DNA of 64,000 bases from an uncultured Saprospiraceae bacterium. Its GTDB lineage: Bacteria; Bacteroidota; Bacteroidia; Chitinophagales; Saprospiraceae. The position numbers and the translations under genes were made by a program. The DNA lies in the NCBI GenBank assembly GCA_937981555.1, contig CALJOK010000059.1:1-64000 (forward strand). Reading direction: 5' to 3'. This document shows positions 9,308-19,900 of the stretch, piece after piece; position 1 is the first letter of the stretch, and every line of letters starts with the position of its first letter. The notes below the pieces were generated by a model that made no database searches, had not been told where the DNA came from, and saw only the letters and a list, made by a program, of their open reading frames with translations.

Positions 9308-9855
9308 TTAGCCATTCATCATATATTGAAAGAAACTAGGCAATGGCTCTCCCTGCTCGATTCGCTCTTTTGTTTTTCTATAGGCTACCTCAAAGGAATT
9401 AACTTCCCAGTTATAATGAACCACCAACTTTAGCATTATTGAATGTAATAAATTAAGGAGTAATAGTTGCCGATCTATAAGGGAAGAGACCTCTTTAATT
9501 TCTTCTATGTTTTGGTAAACTAAAACAGCACCAACTTCATCATTCCCAATTCTATAATCAACTATATCGATCTTTTCTTCGCCCCAATTAGTTACCCTAA
9601 TATTCAAAGTATCTAATCCCTTCTCATCAAGCATTAAATTCTTCGAATATTCAAACCCAACATCATGTGCTTGAAAAGAAATATATTTTAATTTTTGTTG
9701 TGATTTCAAAAAATCAGTTCCAAAGGTGATTAAGCTATACTTCATTATTATCTTATTTATAAATTTAATTTCAATCACTACTCGCTTGTTCCATCCCTAT
9801 AACAGAAGTAACAAAAAGCGTCTTTTAATTGTCAATCTACTTTGTATTGGATAGC
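9021..9855. repeat. Inverted repeat pair flanking the 9308 gene
   Basis: A 17-base sequence at 9021-9037 (GCTGTCCAATACAAAGT) matches the reverse complement of 9839-9855 at 16 of 17 positions. The two copies bracket one small gene. This could be a remnant of a mobile cassette or two copies of a dispersed intergenic repeat. Only the end segments are repeats, not the whole interval. Confidence 0.55.
9308..9745 (-). CDS. Hypothetical protein, 145 aa
   Basis: The frame is open from a GTG at 9778, but the ATG at 9745 (MKYSLITFGTDFL) is the more plausible start. No signal peptide or membrane segment is visible. The protein looks alpha/beta with a helical C-terminal half. I recognise no family. It is flanked on both sides by palindromic spacers and followed by another small minus-strand gene upstream at 9864, as in accessory gene islands. 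The stop lies in GGCTAACAGCC, itself the start of the structured spacer. Confidence 0.6.
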   Translation of the reverse strand: MKYSLITFGTDFLKSQQKLKYISFQAHDVGFEYSKNLMLDEKGLDTLNIRVTNWGEEKIDIVDYRIGNDEVGAVLVYQNIEEIKEVSSLIDRQLLLLNLLHSIMLKLVVHYNWEVNSFEVAYRKTKERIEQGEPLPSFFQYMMNG

Positions 9856-9863
9856 AGGGCATG

Positions 9864-10247
9864 TTAAAGGATTTGCCAATTAATGTTAATACTATCTTTT
9901 TCAATTATTTTATCTAAATCAGTACCTAGTAGATAATTAACTGGATGATTCATAATTAACACACCTACAGAAGGCTTATATTTACAATAAATAACTAGAT
10001 ATTTTTCAGCTTCAACCACATTCGGAAAAGTTACCCTTGTGCTAGCTGTGTAACTATGATTATTAATCAAATATTTATATTCAGCATACTCAACATCATT
10101 GTTTTCTCTCCCTTTGATTTTTATAATTTCTCCTACCGTATAGCCGCAATCTTTTTTAATCTTTAAACATAATACTTTTTGAAAACCCAAAAAGCTGACC
10201 ACAAGAATTAATAACAATAATAATGTAGATAAGAGTTTATTTTTCAT
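9864..10247 (-). CDS. Small membrane-anchored or secreted protein, 127 aa
   Basis: MKNKLLSTLLLLLILVVSFLGF is a strong N-terminal hydrophobic segment, either an uncleaved anchor or a signal peptide. The rest is a small soluble domain with a beta pattern (YTVGEIIKIKGRENNDVEYAEY, then YKYLINNHSYTAS, then EKYLVIYCKYKPS) ending in helix. This layout resembles DUF3592-like small envelope proteins, where a beta domain follows a membrane helix, but I cannot confirm the family. It is separated from the 9308 gene by about 120 bases of spacer. Confidence 0.65.
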   Translation of the reverse strand: MKNKLLSTLLLLLILVVSFLGFQKVLCLKIKKDCGYTVGEIIKIKGRENNDVEYAEYKYLINNHSYTASTRVTFPNVVEAEKYLVIYCKYKPSVGVLIMNHPVNYLLGTDLDKIIEKDSININWQIL

Positions 10248-10517
10248 AAGATTTTAATATTATTCAGAAGCTCTAGCGGTCTTTTATTCGCCACTTTGCT
10301 AAGAACTCTTCGACAGAGTTTTTCTAAAGAAAGAAATACAATCTTCAGTATTTATACAAAATTACCCGCTGTCGCCAAAGCTCTGCCTAGTGTCTAGCAT
10401 TTTGTTTGGCTCTGCCAACAATTGAAGTTTAAATTAAAAGCCGAAGGCTTTGGGAATACTTCATACCAGCCAGAGGCTTGGCGCGAGCGGTGCAAGTTTA
10501 TGTTAGTCAGATTATTC
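10248..10517. other. Second palindrome-rich spacer
   Basis: 270 bases without a gene between two minus-strand genes. It contains AAGCC-GAA-GGCTT near 10438-10451, GCCA-GAGGCT-TGGC near 10470-10485, a GCCAAA/TTTGGC pair around 10374-10413, and the shared ACCCGCTGTC at 10364-10373. The 10360-10500 part is visibly richer in G+C than its neighbours. Confidence 0.5.
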
Positions 10518-12695
10518 CTAGTATAGAATTACTTTTTTTACTTGAGCACTTTTGGATGTTGTAATTTTTATAAAGTAAATTCCTGAATTAAATTTTTCTA
10601 AATTAATTTTTTTGTGATGCGTTCCAATAATTTGATTTGAAAGAAAACTGGAAGTCAAAATATTACCACTTAAATCTAAAACTTCGATGAAGACATCATC
10701 AGATTCTTGTAACTCATATTGAAGATTAATCAGGTTAGATGTTGGGTTTGGGAAAACATTTAAATTTAAAATTGATTGGGATTCTGATAGAATCTTTTTT
10801 TGAGAAAGAATAACACCTCCATCTTTATAAACAGAGAGACCTTCAATGCTACTAAACCAAGTATTCCCTTCGTTATCAATAAAAAGATCTATAACATAAC
10901 TCCCTGCCATTCCAGAATTAAAAACATTGTATTCATAAGCTATATTTCCATCAATAAAAACTGCTCCGCTGGTGGAGCCAATCCATGGACGATTTTGATC
11001 ATCAAATTCAATGTCTTGCAAATAATTATGTAAAATTAATCCGTAATCCGAAAGGTTAGTTAAGGTCCAATTGGTACCATCATATTTAGCAAGATTGGCT
11101 CCATCAAGTCCTACCCATAAATGATTATCATTATCGAAAGCTAAGACATCTACATCGTTATTGGGCATTCCATTTTGTACTAAATCAAAATGAGTCCAAT
11201 TATTTCCATCAAATTTAGAAATCCCAAGATCCTCATTGTAATAGCTAATCCAAATAATTCCATTAGCATCTGTTGTCATTTTATTTAATTCATTGCTAAG
11301 GATGGAAGAATTTACTGTAGAAAAATTTTGCCAGTTAGTTCCATCAAATATTGAAATACCTTCGTCTGAAGTTCCAACGACTATTTTGCCATTTGAGAAT
11401 TTTAGAGAAATGATGTTGTCAGATAGTAGATTAGAATTGCCAGGATAATATCTAACCCATTCATTCTCGTCAAAGAAAAACACCCCCTTATTACTCGCTA
11501 TCCATACATCTTCATTATCATCCAATGCAATTTCAAGAATAGCCCCGTAGGTTTCAAAATTATCTAAAGGGTAACTAGACCAATTTGATCCATCAAATTT
11601 GTGTAAATAACTATATGTACTCATCCAATAAATTCCATCTTGGCGTTGAGTTATACTACCAACATTGTTATCCTTTATTGAATAGTCTCCCGTATAAACT
11701 AATTGGTAATCAACGTTATTTGGATTTTTATTAAATAAATTTACACCACCTATCCAAAATTTTCCATTCTTATCAAATGCAATTTCATCCAATAAATTGT
11801 TATTAGGAATTTGATCTGTATTTGTTGAACTCCAATTAGTTCCATCAAATTCTATAATTATATTGGAATTAAGACCTGCTCCTTTTAACAACGCAACAAT
11901 TTTTCCATCAGGTGTTATTTCAATATCAATAATATTATTATTAGGAATAGACCCGTTATCCTCATCATAAGTTACCCAATCATTACCATCAAAACTTATA
12001 ATACCTTTACTTGTGCCAACCCAAAGTATTCCATCATGATCTTCTTCTAAATCTAAAATATAAGCATTGTATGGTAAAACAGATTGGGTGGTAGTATTAA
12101 ATGATTCCCATTGTCCATTCTCCCATTTTGATAAACCGGATTCTTGTACAGAAAATTTATTAATACCAAACCAAACAGCTCCATCCTCAGTTGGAAGAAT
12201 ATGGTTAACGCTATTGCCTAAAAGTCCAGAATTATTAGTATCATAATGTGTCCAATTTCCATTTTCAAAAATATCAAAACCATTTTGACCAATATATTTT
12301 CTACCTTGATTATCTATGGCAATTGTTGAGATGAAGTTGGTGGTAATTTCCGAATTGCTGGTATCAAATACACTCCAAGTTTCATCCTTAAAATGGTATA
12401 AACCATTTGCCGAACCAACCCAGAGACTACTATCAATATCAAAATCAATACTTGCTCCTCCAACATTAGTTGGTGCGATATAAGGCGAGTTTACTTTATT
12501 GTAAATAACTGTTTCATTAGTTATTAGATCTACTTTTATTAATCCTGCAGAGCAACCTACCCACATGTTTTCATGATCTGATTTTATTTCTCTTATGAAT
12601 TTTCCAGATGAAAATTTCTCCCAATTGGTGTATTGGGCGATAAGAGAGAAACAGGGAAAAAGGAATAAAAGGAGGAGGTAATTTTTTAGTTTCAT
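10518..12695 (-). CDS. Beta-propeller (two-component regulator propeller type) protein with T9SS sorting domain
   Basis: 725 aa. The signal peptide is MKLKNYLLLLFLFPCFSLIAQ. About 14 repeats of some 45 residues follow, each with a LWVG or similar tryptophan motif, a G..F.G..W core and a D...G.IW turn (for example GILWVGTSKGIISFDGNDW). This is the pattern of the Reg_prop propeller found in hybrid two-component sensors, but there is no kinase here. The last 80 residues (from about LNVFPNPTSNLINL to KKVILY) form a T9SS type A sorting domain. The product is most likely a secreted or surface-attached propeller. The gene has its own signals, with a terminator of the upstream gene at 12764. Confidence 0.9.
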   Translation of the reverse strand: MKLKNYLLLLFLFPCFSLIAQYTNWEKFSSGKFIREIKSDHENMWVGCSAGLIKVDLITNETVIYNKVNSPYIAPTNVGGASIDFDIDSSLWVGSANGLYHFKDETWSVFDTSNSEITTNFISTIAIDNQGRKYIGQNGFDIFENGNWTHYDTNNSGLLGNSVNHILPTEDGAVWFGINKFSVQESGLSKWENGQWESFNTTTQSVLPYNAYILDLEEDHDGILWVGTSKGIISFDGNDWVTYDEDNGSIPNNNIIDIEITPDGKIVALLKGAGLNSNIIIEFDGTNWSSTNTDQIPNNNLLDEIAFDKNGKFWIGGVNLFNKNPNNVDYQLVYTGDYSIKDNNVGSITQRQDGIYWMSTYSYLHKFDGSNWSSYPLDNFETYGAILEIALDDNEDVWIASNKGVFFFDENEWVRYYPGNSNLLSDNIISLKFSNGKIVVGTSDEGISIFDGTNWQNFSTVNSSILSNELNKMTTDANGIIWISYYNEDLGISKFDGNNWTHFDLVQNGMPNNDVDVLAFDNDNHLWVGLDGANLAKYDGTNWTLTNLSDYGLILHNYLQDIEFDDQNRPWIGSTSGAVFIDGNIAYEYNVFNSGMAGSYVIDLFIDNEGNTWFSSIEGLSVYKDGGVILSQKKILSESQSILNLNVFPNPTSNLINLQYELQESDDVFIEVLDLSGNILTSSFLSNQIIGTHHKKINLEKFNSGIYFIKITTSKSAQVKKVILY

Positions 12696-12763
12696 GTTAT
12701 ATTTTTTTTAAAAATAGTAAAAAGAGTTGAACGAACTGAAAAATAAATAGAATAGCCTATAAT

Positions 12764-12803
12764 AAAAAAGGCTTCCAACTAATTAAAGTTGGAAGCCTTT
12801 TTT
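12764..12803 (-). terminator. Terminator after the LysM protein gene
   Basis: A perfect 17-bp stem (12764-12780 with 12787-12803) and 6-base loop with T tracts on both strands. It lies 25 bases after the stop of the minus-strand gene at 12828. Confidence 0.85.
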
Positions 12804-12827
12804 CTAAAAAACTATTTTCTCAAAATC

Positions 12828-14912
12828 TTATCTCACATACAGTCTTTGGAAAGGAACGATTACCTCATTTCTATCCATGTCATTTAATGATCTAAGTTGA
12901 CCAACAGTCGTTTTATATTTTTGAGCAATGCTATGCATTGTATCTTCATCTTGAACGATGTGAATTAATCGTTGAGTACCATCCACATTCATTTCAATTA
13001 ATTCGTCTCCTTTTCCAGTTACTAAAGGTTGACCTTGAGCATTTCTATTTCCAGCCAACGCAGGATTGATATAAACATATTCTTGAGGAACTGCTTGTTG
13101 TTGAGTAGGTACTTGAATTACCTGAGTTCCAGCAACAGCGTTGTTAATCAATAATACTTGTCCAGGTTGAATCATATCAGAAGTCAAACCATTAATTCTT
13201 TTTAACTCAGCTACTTTCAAACCATATACAGCAGCGATTCTAAATAAAGTTTCGCGTTTTGCAACGGTGTGGTATTTAGCTCCTTTAGCACCAATGTATG
13301 CATATGACTGAGGCTGAGTACCAGGTGTAACTGTTGCAGGAACACCTTGTGGTTTTTGAATATAGTAAGTCGTTCCAGCAGATGGAGCAGGTACTTGACG
13401 AATGATTTGATAATCAGAAGGTGGTTGAATCATCAATCGAGTACATGGGTAAATAGCATCTCTTCGTAATCCATTCCATGCTTTGATTTGATTAACCGTC
13501 ACACCATAAGTAGCAGCGATACTGTAAAGTGTTTCTCTTTTTTGTACCACGTGAGTATTATAAGTTGGTTGCTCTAAACAATCAGCAGTACCAGCACCTT
13601 TAGAAGGTTGCTCTACAGGAGGAACAATTGTCAATCTCATACAAGGGTAAATTCGATTATTAATACCGATTTTATTCCATTTTTTTACATCTTTAATATC
13701 CAAGCCATAAGTTCTAGCAATGGTATAAAGTGTTTCTTTTTTCTGAACAATATGAGTATCGTTAGTTGAAACTTCTAAACATCCAGAATCATCATTAACT
13801 ATAGTTGTAGGAGTCTCCGGTAAAGTTGTTCCTGTTGATGGTGTAGAAGTGGTACCTGTATTCTTATTGATCATGTATCCATTACGGTAAGAGTTACCAC
13901 CAAAATCTCCTTCGGCTCTTAGACCAGTAGTAGAATCTACATAATAACCTTTATCTAAATCAAGATAAATTCTTCCTGCACCTGGATAAACTGTAGATGT
14001 GTAACCAACTGTAGTAGTATTTCCAGAAAGAAGACCACCTCCGCCATTATTTCCACCAGTAACATTAACTCCTCCATTTGGAGTATTAATAATTGGAGTA
14101 GTGTTGATATTAGGATTCATTGGAGTATCTGTATTATTGGCAGATAAATCTCCTGGGTTGTTTGTATTAGTGGTAGTACCTGGTTCAGTCTTAGGTTGAC
14201 CGCCATAAAATTTACAAATCAAACCTAAGTAATCAACAATATTATAATTATTGATTTTTCTTAATTCCAATTTTTCACCAACAGCCAAAGGAGGCATTGG
14301 ATCAGATTTTTTATATAAAATACCAATCTCAGGAAGGATAGTCAAATCCGCCATGCTATTTCTAGAAGGATCAGTTTTGATACGAAATTTGTAGCGAGAC
14401 AAACAATCATTGTCATCTTTTTCACTAAAGTAAACATCTGCTTTTGAACCTTTAGTAGCAAGGTTTCCTGTAGATGCTTGGTTATAGTAATAGGAAAAAG
14501 AATAATTATCAGAACGAGTACCGAATGCGATATTCGTGTTATAATAATATTCTGCTTTTTTAACTTTGTAAATTCTAAAACCATAAGTATGCTCTTGTAC
14601 CAAGAATACTTCAAGTGTTCCTTTGTTTACATCGTCAACAAATTTTTCGTCTCTTTCCAATTCAGCACAAGTTTCAGTACCCGCTGGTTTGTATTGACGA
14701 GGAGTATAATCTTCACCTGCTTCCAAAATGATTTTTTCATTATCACTTACTTTAAGGTGAAAAAATAGGTAGGGTGTCTCTTCATTACCATCTTTGGCAT
14801 ATTCGTAACTATCCATACAATCCTTACTAGCATTGTAGTCAATATAAATACTGTTACCAAATGAGTTGAAAGCGGCAAATAAGAAAAGTAATAAAACATT
14901 TACTTGTTTCAT
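12828..14912 (-). CDS. Secreted protein with four LysM domains
   Basis: 694 aa with signal peptide MKQVNVLLLFLFAAFNSFGNS. Residues 20-250 form an unrecognised domain. A Thr/Asn/Gly-rich linker (about 250-380) leads to four LysM peptidoglycan-binding domains at about 386-429, 453-495, 546-589 and 648-694, each with the (V/I)VQKxETLYxIAxxYG signature. LysM1 and LysM2 each have a Cys in the YPCxRL position. LysM domains bind N-acetylglucosamine-containing glycans, so the protein probably sits in the periplasm on peptidoglycan. The gene is followed, upstream on the same strand, by an outer-membrane barrel and TPR pair, but a terminator at 15151 separates them. Confidence 0.9.
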   Translation of the reverse strand: MKQVNVLLLFLFAAFNSFGNSIYIDYNASKDCMDSYEYAKDGNEETPYLFFHLKVSDNEKIILEAGEDYTPRQYKPAGTETCAELERDEKFVDDVNKGTLEVFLVQEHTYGFRIYKVKKAEYYYNTNIAFGTRSDNYSFSYYYNQASTGNLATKGSKADVYFSEKDDNDCLSRYKFRIKTDPSRNSMADLTILPEIGILYKKSDPMPPLAVGEKLELRKINNYNIVDYLGLICKFYGGQPKTEPGTTTNTNNPGDLSANNTDTPMNPNINTTPIINTPNGGVNVTGGNNGGGGLLSGNTTTVGYTSTVYPGAGRIYLDLDKGYYVDSTTGLRAEGDFGGNSYRNGYMINKNTGTTSTPSTGTTLPETPTTIVNDDSGCLEVSTNDTHIVQKKETLYTIARTYGLDIKDVKKWNKIGINNRIYPCMRLTIVPPVEQPSKGAGTADCLEQPTYNTHVVQKRETLYSIAATYGVTVNQIKAWNGLRRDAIYPCTRLMIQPPSDYQIIRQVPAPSAGTTYYIQKPQGVPATVTPGTQPQSYAYIGAKGAKYHTVAKRETLFRIAAVYGLKVAELKRINGLTSDMIQPGQVLLINNAVAGTQVIQVPTQQQAVPQEYVYINPALAGNRNAQGQPLVTGKGDELIEMNVDGTQRLIHIVQDEDTMHSIAQKYKTTVGQLRSLNDMDRNEVIVPFQRLYVR

Positions 14913-15217
14913 AGTGCTGTTTTTTAGCTAAAAAATTAATGAGTGAAACACGAGCAACGTGTAAACAATAACTTCTTTAAAGGTCATGTAAATAAAGATC
15001 AAATCTGAGATTCCAGATAAGATGCCGAGTAGCCAGAATAGATGCTTTTAAGGGAAGACTAGTTTGAATCCCTAAAATTAGAATAATTGTAGGGACTTTG
15101 CAAGAAAAAAGGTAGGAAAATGGGGATTTTTAGAAAAAAACGCTTTGGCAAAAAAAGAGCCAAATTCAATGAATTTTGAATTTGGCTCTTTTTTTTAGTT
15201 AAAAACGCATAATTTCT
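14913..15217. other. Intergenic region between the LysM and barrel genes
   Basis: About 300 AT-rich bases. It holds the terminator of the barrel gene (15151-15194) and presumably the promoter of the LysM gene. I see no gene and no clear promoter match. Confidence 0.5.
15151..15194 (-). terminator. Terminator after the barrel gene
   Basis: A perfect 18-bp stem (15151-15168 with 15177-15194) and an 8-base loop, with T tracts on both strands, 24 bases beyond the stop at 15218. Confidence 0.85.
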
Positions 15218-16873
15218 CTAGAATCGGGCAGTTATTCCACCTAAAACATTAATTCCATAGGTTGGGTAATTAGCCCATCGTTGACGTTTATTTCCAGCAA
15301 CATTATTGAGATTTAGAAAAATCCCAAAGTTTTTAGCCAATTGATAATCTGCTCCAAAACTTAGATCAAATAAGCCATTGAGATTGTCTGCTTCTCCTTT
15401 TTCATTCAAGTATGGAACACCATTCTCCACATATACCTCCGCTTTTAATCTCAATTTATCTTCCAATGTTAAGTAAGTAGCTGTAATATTCATATCCAAA
15501 TTAGGTAAATGCCACGCTTTATCTTGATTTTTTGGACTATAGATATTTTGTGTAACGGCAGCAGTCAATTCAAAGTTTTTAAATGGGCGAGCGGTAATTA
15601 CCCCTTCCAAATTAAAAATATCAACAGTATCATAAACTGTGATAAATCTTCTTCTTAAGTCTGTCGTATCAGTTTGGAATAGCGCTAAATCCCTAGCTTT
15701 TTTATAACCTACTTGTCCATTATATTCAATGATTCCAAGGCTTCCTCTTATCCCTCCATAGTATTGATTATAAACGGTGTTACGTAAATCCAATTTTCCA
15801 TAAGTTGAAATGTATGGATTATAGTCCGATAGCGTTTGCATATCGTTCTTAACATAATCTCCTTTCCAACCTCCAAAAACAGCTAGTCTTGCTCCTAATA
15901 ATGCATAAGATGCTTCCAAGTCTGGCAACAAATCAAAGTCATCATTGAAGGAAACTAAATTGGCTCCTAATTTTACTCTGAATTTATCTCCATGAAAAGT
16001 AAAATTCGGTTGGAGGTAAAAGTTGTTTAACTTTTGTTTGACCGTATCTTCATAAGTTGTAAAATCTGTTCGGACAGTTAACGTCAATGGATTTTTTTCA
16101 TTAAACCATTTCGTTCCACTTAGATTTAAATTGAATCCTAACTCATCCGCAGCAAAATTATCTTTCATGGTATAAAAATCCACTCCAGCATTATAACTAA
16201 TATCAAGATCATTTCTTTCCCCATTAAATAGGTTAACTCCTACAGCTAATGTATTAAACTGCTGCTTGATTTGTTCTCGATCTAACATCGTATCTCCAAC
16301 TATTCCTCCTGCTTGGTCATAGCCAAAGTAGTGAACTTGATCAACAGTATAACCAATTTTTCCACCAACAGCCATTCCACCTTCTTCCAAATAGTAAGCA
16401 CCTTTCAACAAAGCATCCGTTAAGGAATATCTCTGATCTTCAAAATCATTATTGAAGGTAGCAGAGTTATGTAAAAGATGAACTCCAAGATTGTAGTTCT
16501 TCTTTTCCCCTCCGAAATTATAGCCAAATTCTCCATAAGGAGAACTAGGGAAACCATATCCTGCTTTTAAAAATCCTCGGAAGCCTTTGTCCACTTTGCT
16601 CTTCTTGATGGCAATTGGTCGTAAGGTTGGATCAGGATAATCGATTGGAACAGTCTTCAAAGGAATGTTGTAATTCAACCTTCGAGAAGTCGTATCTAAT
16701 GGTGGAAGACCTGGCAATACTTTTAATTTTTCAGTATCCAATAATCGAGCATCAAACTCTTTGATTACTTCCACTTCGCCTGCTTCTAATCCGCCACCTC
16801 CTGGTTGTGCGAGTGCCACTTGGCAGCTCAAGGCAACAATAATTAGGACAAATATATTTTTAATAAAATTCAT
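15218..16873 (-). CDS. TonB-dependent-receptor-like outer-membrane beta-barrel protein without a plug
   Basis: 551 aa with signal peptide MNFIKNIFVLIIVALSCQVALAQ. Most of the protein is alternating amphipathic strands and short turns (GFLKAGYGFPSSPYGEFGYN, then FFTYEDTVKQ-like extracellular loops), ending in NVLGGITARF with a terminal Phe, a typical outer-membrane insertion signal. It lacks the plug domain of true TonB receptors, and barrels of this size are often annotated only as TonB-dependent receptor. It lies 65 bases after the 1044-residue TPR protein on the same strand, and the two are very likely one operon. The pairing suggests the TPR protein works in the periplasm with this barrel. 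Confidence 0.8.
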   Translation of the reverse strand: MNFIKNIFVLIIVALSCQVALAQPGGGGLEAGEVEVIKEFDARLLDTEKLKVLPGLPPLDTTSRRLNYNIPLKTVPIDYPDPTLRPIAIKKSKVDKGFRGFLKAGYGFPSSPYGEFGYNFGGEKKNYNLGVHLLHNSATFNNDFEDQRYSLTDALLKGAYYLEEGGMAVGGKIGYTVDQVHYFGYDQAGGIVGDTMLDREQIKQQFNTLAVGVNLFNGERNDLDISYNAGVDFYTMKDNFAADELGFNLNLSGTKWFNEKNPLTLTVRTDFTTYEDTVKQKLNNFYLQPNFTFHGDKFRVKLGANLVSFNDDFDLLPDLEASYALLGARLAVFGGWKGDYVKNDMQTLSDYNPYISTYGKLDLRNTVYNQYYGGIRGSLGIIEYNGQVGYKKARDLALFQTDTTDLRRRFITVYDTVDIFNLEGVITARPFKNFELTAAVTQNIYSPKNQDKAWHLPNLDMNITATYLTLEDKLRLKAEVYVENGVPYLNEKGEADNLNGLFDLSFGADYQLAKNFGIFLNLNNVAGNKRQRWANYPTYGINVLGGITARF

Positions 16874-16938
16874 TTCTTTTTAGGTTTTAGATTTTGAAAA
16901 AACATTTTTCGTTTGACATTTGCTATGTTTAACAACTT

Positions 16939-19900
16939 TTAAAATCCTCCAGTCTCATCCAACTCAAGGATGTCGCTATTCGGATTTGTCAAACTATTGT
17001 TTCTATTTTCTTTTGCATTTAAGGCAGCCAATTTTTGTTTAGCTTCAGCTACTTGATCTTTTACCTCAGCTTCATTTTCGTAGCTAGAAATCATTCCTTC
17101 TAACAATGCTCTTGCATCGAAATAATTACTTTGCTCCACATAAATATCAGCTAGCAATAATCCACTTTTCGCTACCCAAATTTGATAACTTGAATTTTCA
17201 CGAATAGCATTCATTGCAGCAGTTTCAGCTTGATCCAAATCACGTTGGACATAATAAACATAAGCAATAGAATAGCGTGCCTCAGCTGTGTTTTCATTAT
17301 TAGAAGTACTGACCACTTTTTTAAATGAAGCAACTGCTCGGCTGTAATCTTTTTTGTCAAATGCCATTTTACCTAAGTAAAAGTTAGCTGCCGCAATCTG
17401 ATCTCGAGATGCTCGAGGGTTACTCGATACTTTATTAGCCATCGTGTAAACTGCATCTGTTCGACCAGTTCGGTAAGCACTTCTAAGGGTTCCTAATTGT
17501 GCTTCAAATTTTGCTTCCTCATTACTTGCTACATCTGCCCATTTGCTGTAATAATTATAAGCTTTTTCAAAATCTTCCTCATGATTGTAACTGATGATTG
17601 CAGCTTTTCGCAATCCTTTTTCATAATACCTACTCTGTCCTTTATTGATTACGTAGTCATAATCTCTTAGTGCTACAGAGTATTTTTTCAAAGCAGTATT
17701 CGATTCTCCTCGGTGGAAATAAGCTGGAATAATATGTCTTCCGTTAGGAAATTTTGCGATGTAATCATTGTACTTCGTGATTGCTTTGTCGTAATTCCCC
17801 AAGTCAAATTGAGATTCAGCTGCTTTAAAATTAATCGAATCACGAGCTGCCGTTGTTACATCATAACCTCCTAGACCTTCACGGAAACGAAGATAATTAT
17901 CAGGTTGTCCTAAGTCATCCACGTAGATTTCTTCCAATGCTGCTAAAGCACCTTCCGCTTCTTTTGGATCAGGGTTGTTTTTAAATACATCTTTATAGTT
18001 TTTGATGGCACCTTGCAAGTCTCCTGAGTTGTAAGCAATCAAACCTAACTTTAATAAACCTTGATTCACTAAACTTGATTTTCCTTTAAAGTTTCTAACC
18101 AATTTATTGAAAGCTGCAGTTGCTTGATTGGTTCGTCCAATATCTTGGTAAGCATTTCCTAAAGACAATAAAGCATCATCCGTAAACTCAGAATTTGGAT
18201 ATTGTTCTGTCAATCGTTCCAATGCTAAAATCTGATCAGTTGGATTTCCTCGTAGACCTTCAATGATGGCTTTTTGATATAAGGCATATACGTAACCAGA
18301 GTATTTTTTATTGATGGCTTCATCATAATATTTGATCGCACTATCGTAATTGTTTGTTTTAAATAATGCATCACCTGCACGCAAGGTAGCATCAGCTAAA
18401 ACTTGTTTTTTTACATATTCATCTTGAATATAAGGTGCATCTCTTTTAATACCTGCAACGGCATCTTGAAAATATCCTAGAGCAGATTTATAATTTTTTT
18501 CCTTTAAGAAATTATACCCCACAGTATAGTTCGCAGTATTTACGGAAGCTCCATCAGGTAAATTATTAATTGATTTTGCTGATCGTAAAAACTTAGTTAA
18601 ATGCTGATTACTTTCTCGAAATTTCTTTTGTTGGTGTGCGATTTCTCCCAAACCATAATTAGCTAATGCAGAAGTTCGGGCATCATAATCACTCTCTAAA
18701 CTTTTATAAAATAATTGTTTCGCTCCATCCAAATCACCATCACCTGCCAACTGTACACCTCGGTAATAAGCTACTTTTTGATAAGTCTGTTTGATCTTAG
18801 TGGTCTTAGTCGGCATCCGTTCGATGATCTGCATTGCTTTCACATAGTCACGAGTATTAAGGAAAATATCTCCTAACAATCCTTGTGCTTCTGCATAGTT
18901 TGGACTTCGTGGATTTATTTTTTGCAATGCATCACTTGCATCTCTGTCGAATCTCATTTCGTAGGAAAGCTTCGCATAATTCCACAAAGATTCTTCTTGA
19001 ATTTTTGCATCATAATTCAATCGACTAGCATTTGCAAAGGCATTTCGAGCAGAACGTTTGTCACCAGATTTTAAATTACAATCCGCTAAATAGTACATAG
19101 CGAGTTGTCCCATCTTATTTTTTTCTCGGTTGAGTTTTTTGAAATTCTTTTCAGCATTTTTATATTCCTTAGATTGGTATTGTACAAATCCCAATTGGTA
19201 ATAATCTGAAGCATCCATTTTCTTCACTCGTTTCGCAGCGTACTCCAAATATTTTTTAGCCATCGAAAATTCTCCTTCTTCAAAATATGCGCGACCAACC
19301 AAACGATTAATATCTGCTTGATTTTTTACGTTTTTTTCTTCTGCTTTCGAAACACCATAATTGATCACTTTCGAAAAATCACGCTCCGCGAAATAAATGG
19401 AAGTTATATAGTAAGGTACATATGGTTTGTATCTTTTAGAACCACTTGCTTTTTGGAAACTCGTAATTGCATCTGCATATTTCTTCGTGAAAAAATTACA
19501 CATGCCGTAGTAATAATTAGCAGGGTAATAATATTCATTCTGAACATCTTTGATTGATCTGAATTGAGATTTTGCCAAAGAGAATTTCTTTTTGATAAAA
19601 TTCAAATAAGCAATTTTAAACACTACTTCTGATCGTTGGTTAGAAGGCAATGCATAGGTATCAATGGAAGCATACAATGCCATCGCCTTATCGAATTTTT
19701 TATCATTAAAATAAAAATTAGCGATGTCCAAAAGTGCTTCATTGGCAATTGGATCAGGTTGATTTTTTCGAGCAAATTCAATGATGAGATTTTCTCCTTC
19801 AGGCTGACCAAGGTTAACGGCACATTTAGCAAAATTCAACTCCGCTTTTTGTTTGAGTAATTTTGCTTCAGGCTCATTGACAGGAAGCAAAAGTTCAATT

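Noticed and set aside
9308-10517. Integron cassette array with attC sites
   Set aside because: The spacers have stem-like parts and TTAAC/GTTA motifs, but I could not identify consistent core sites, and no integrase is seen. Left as a speculative finding only.
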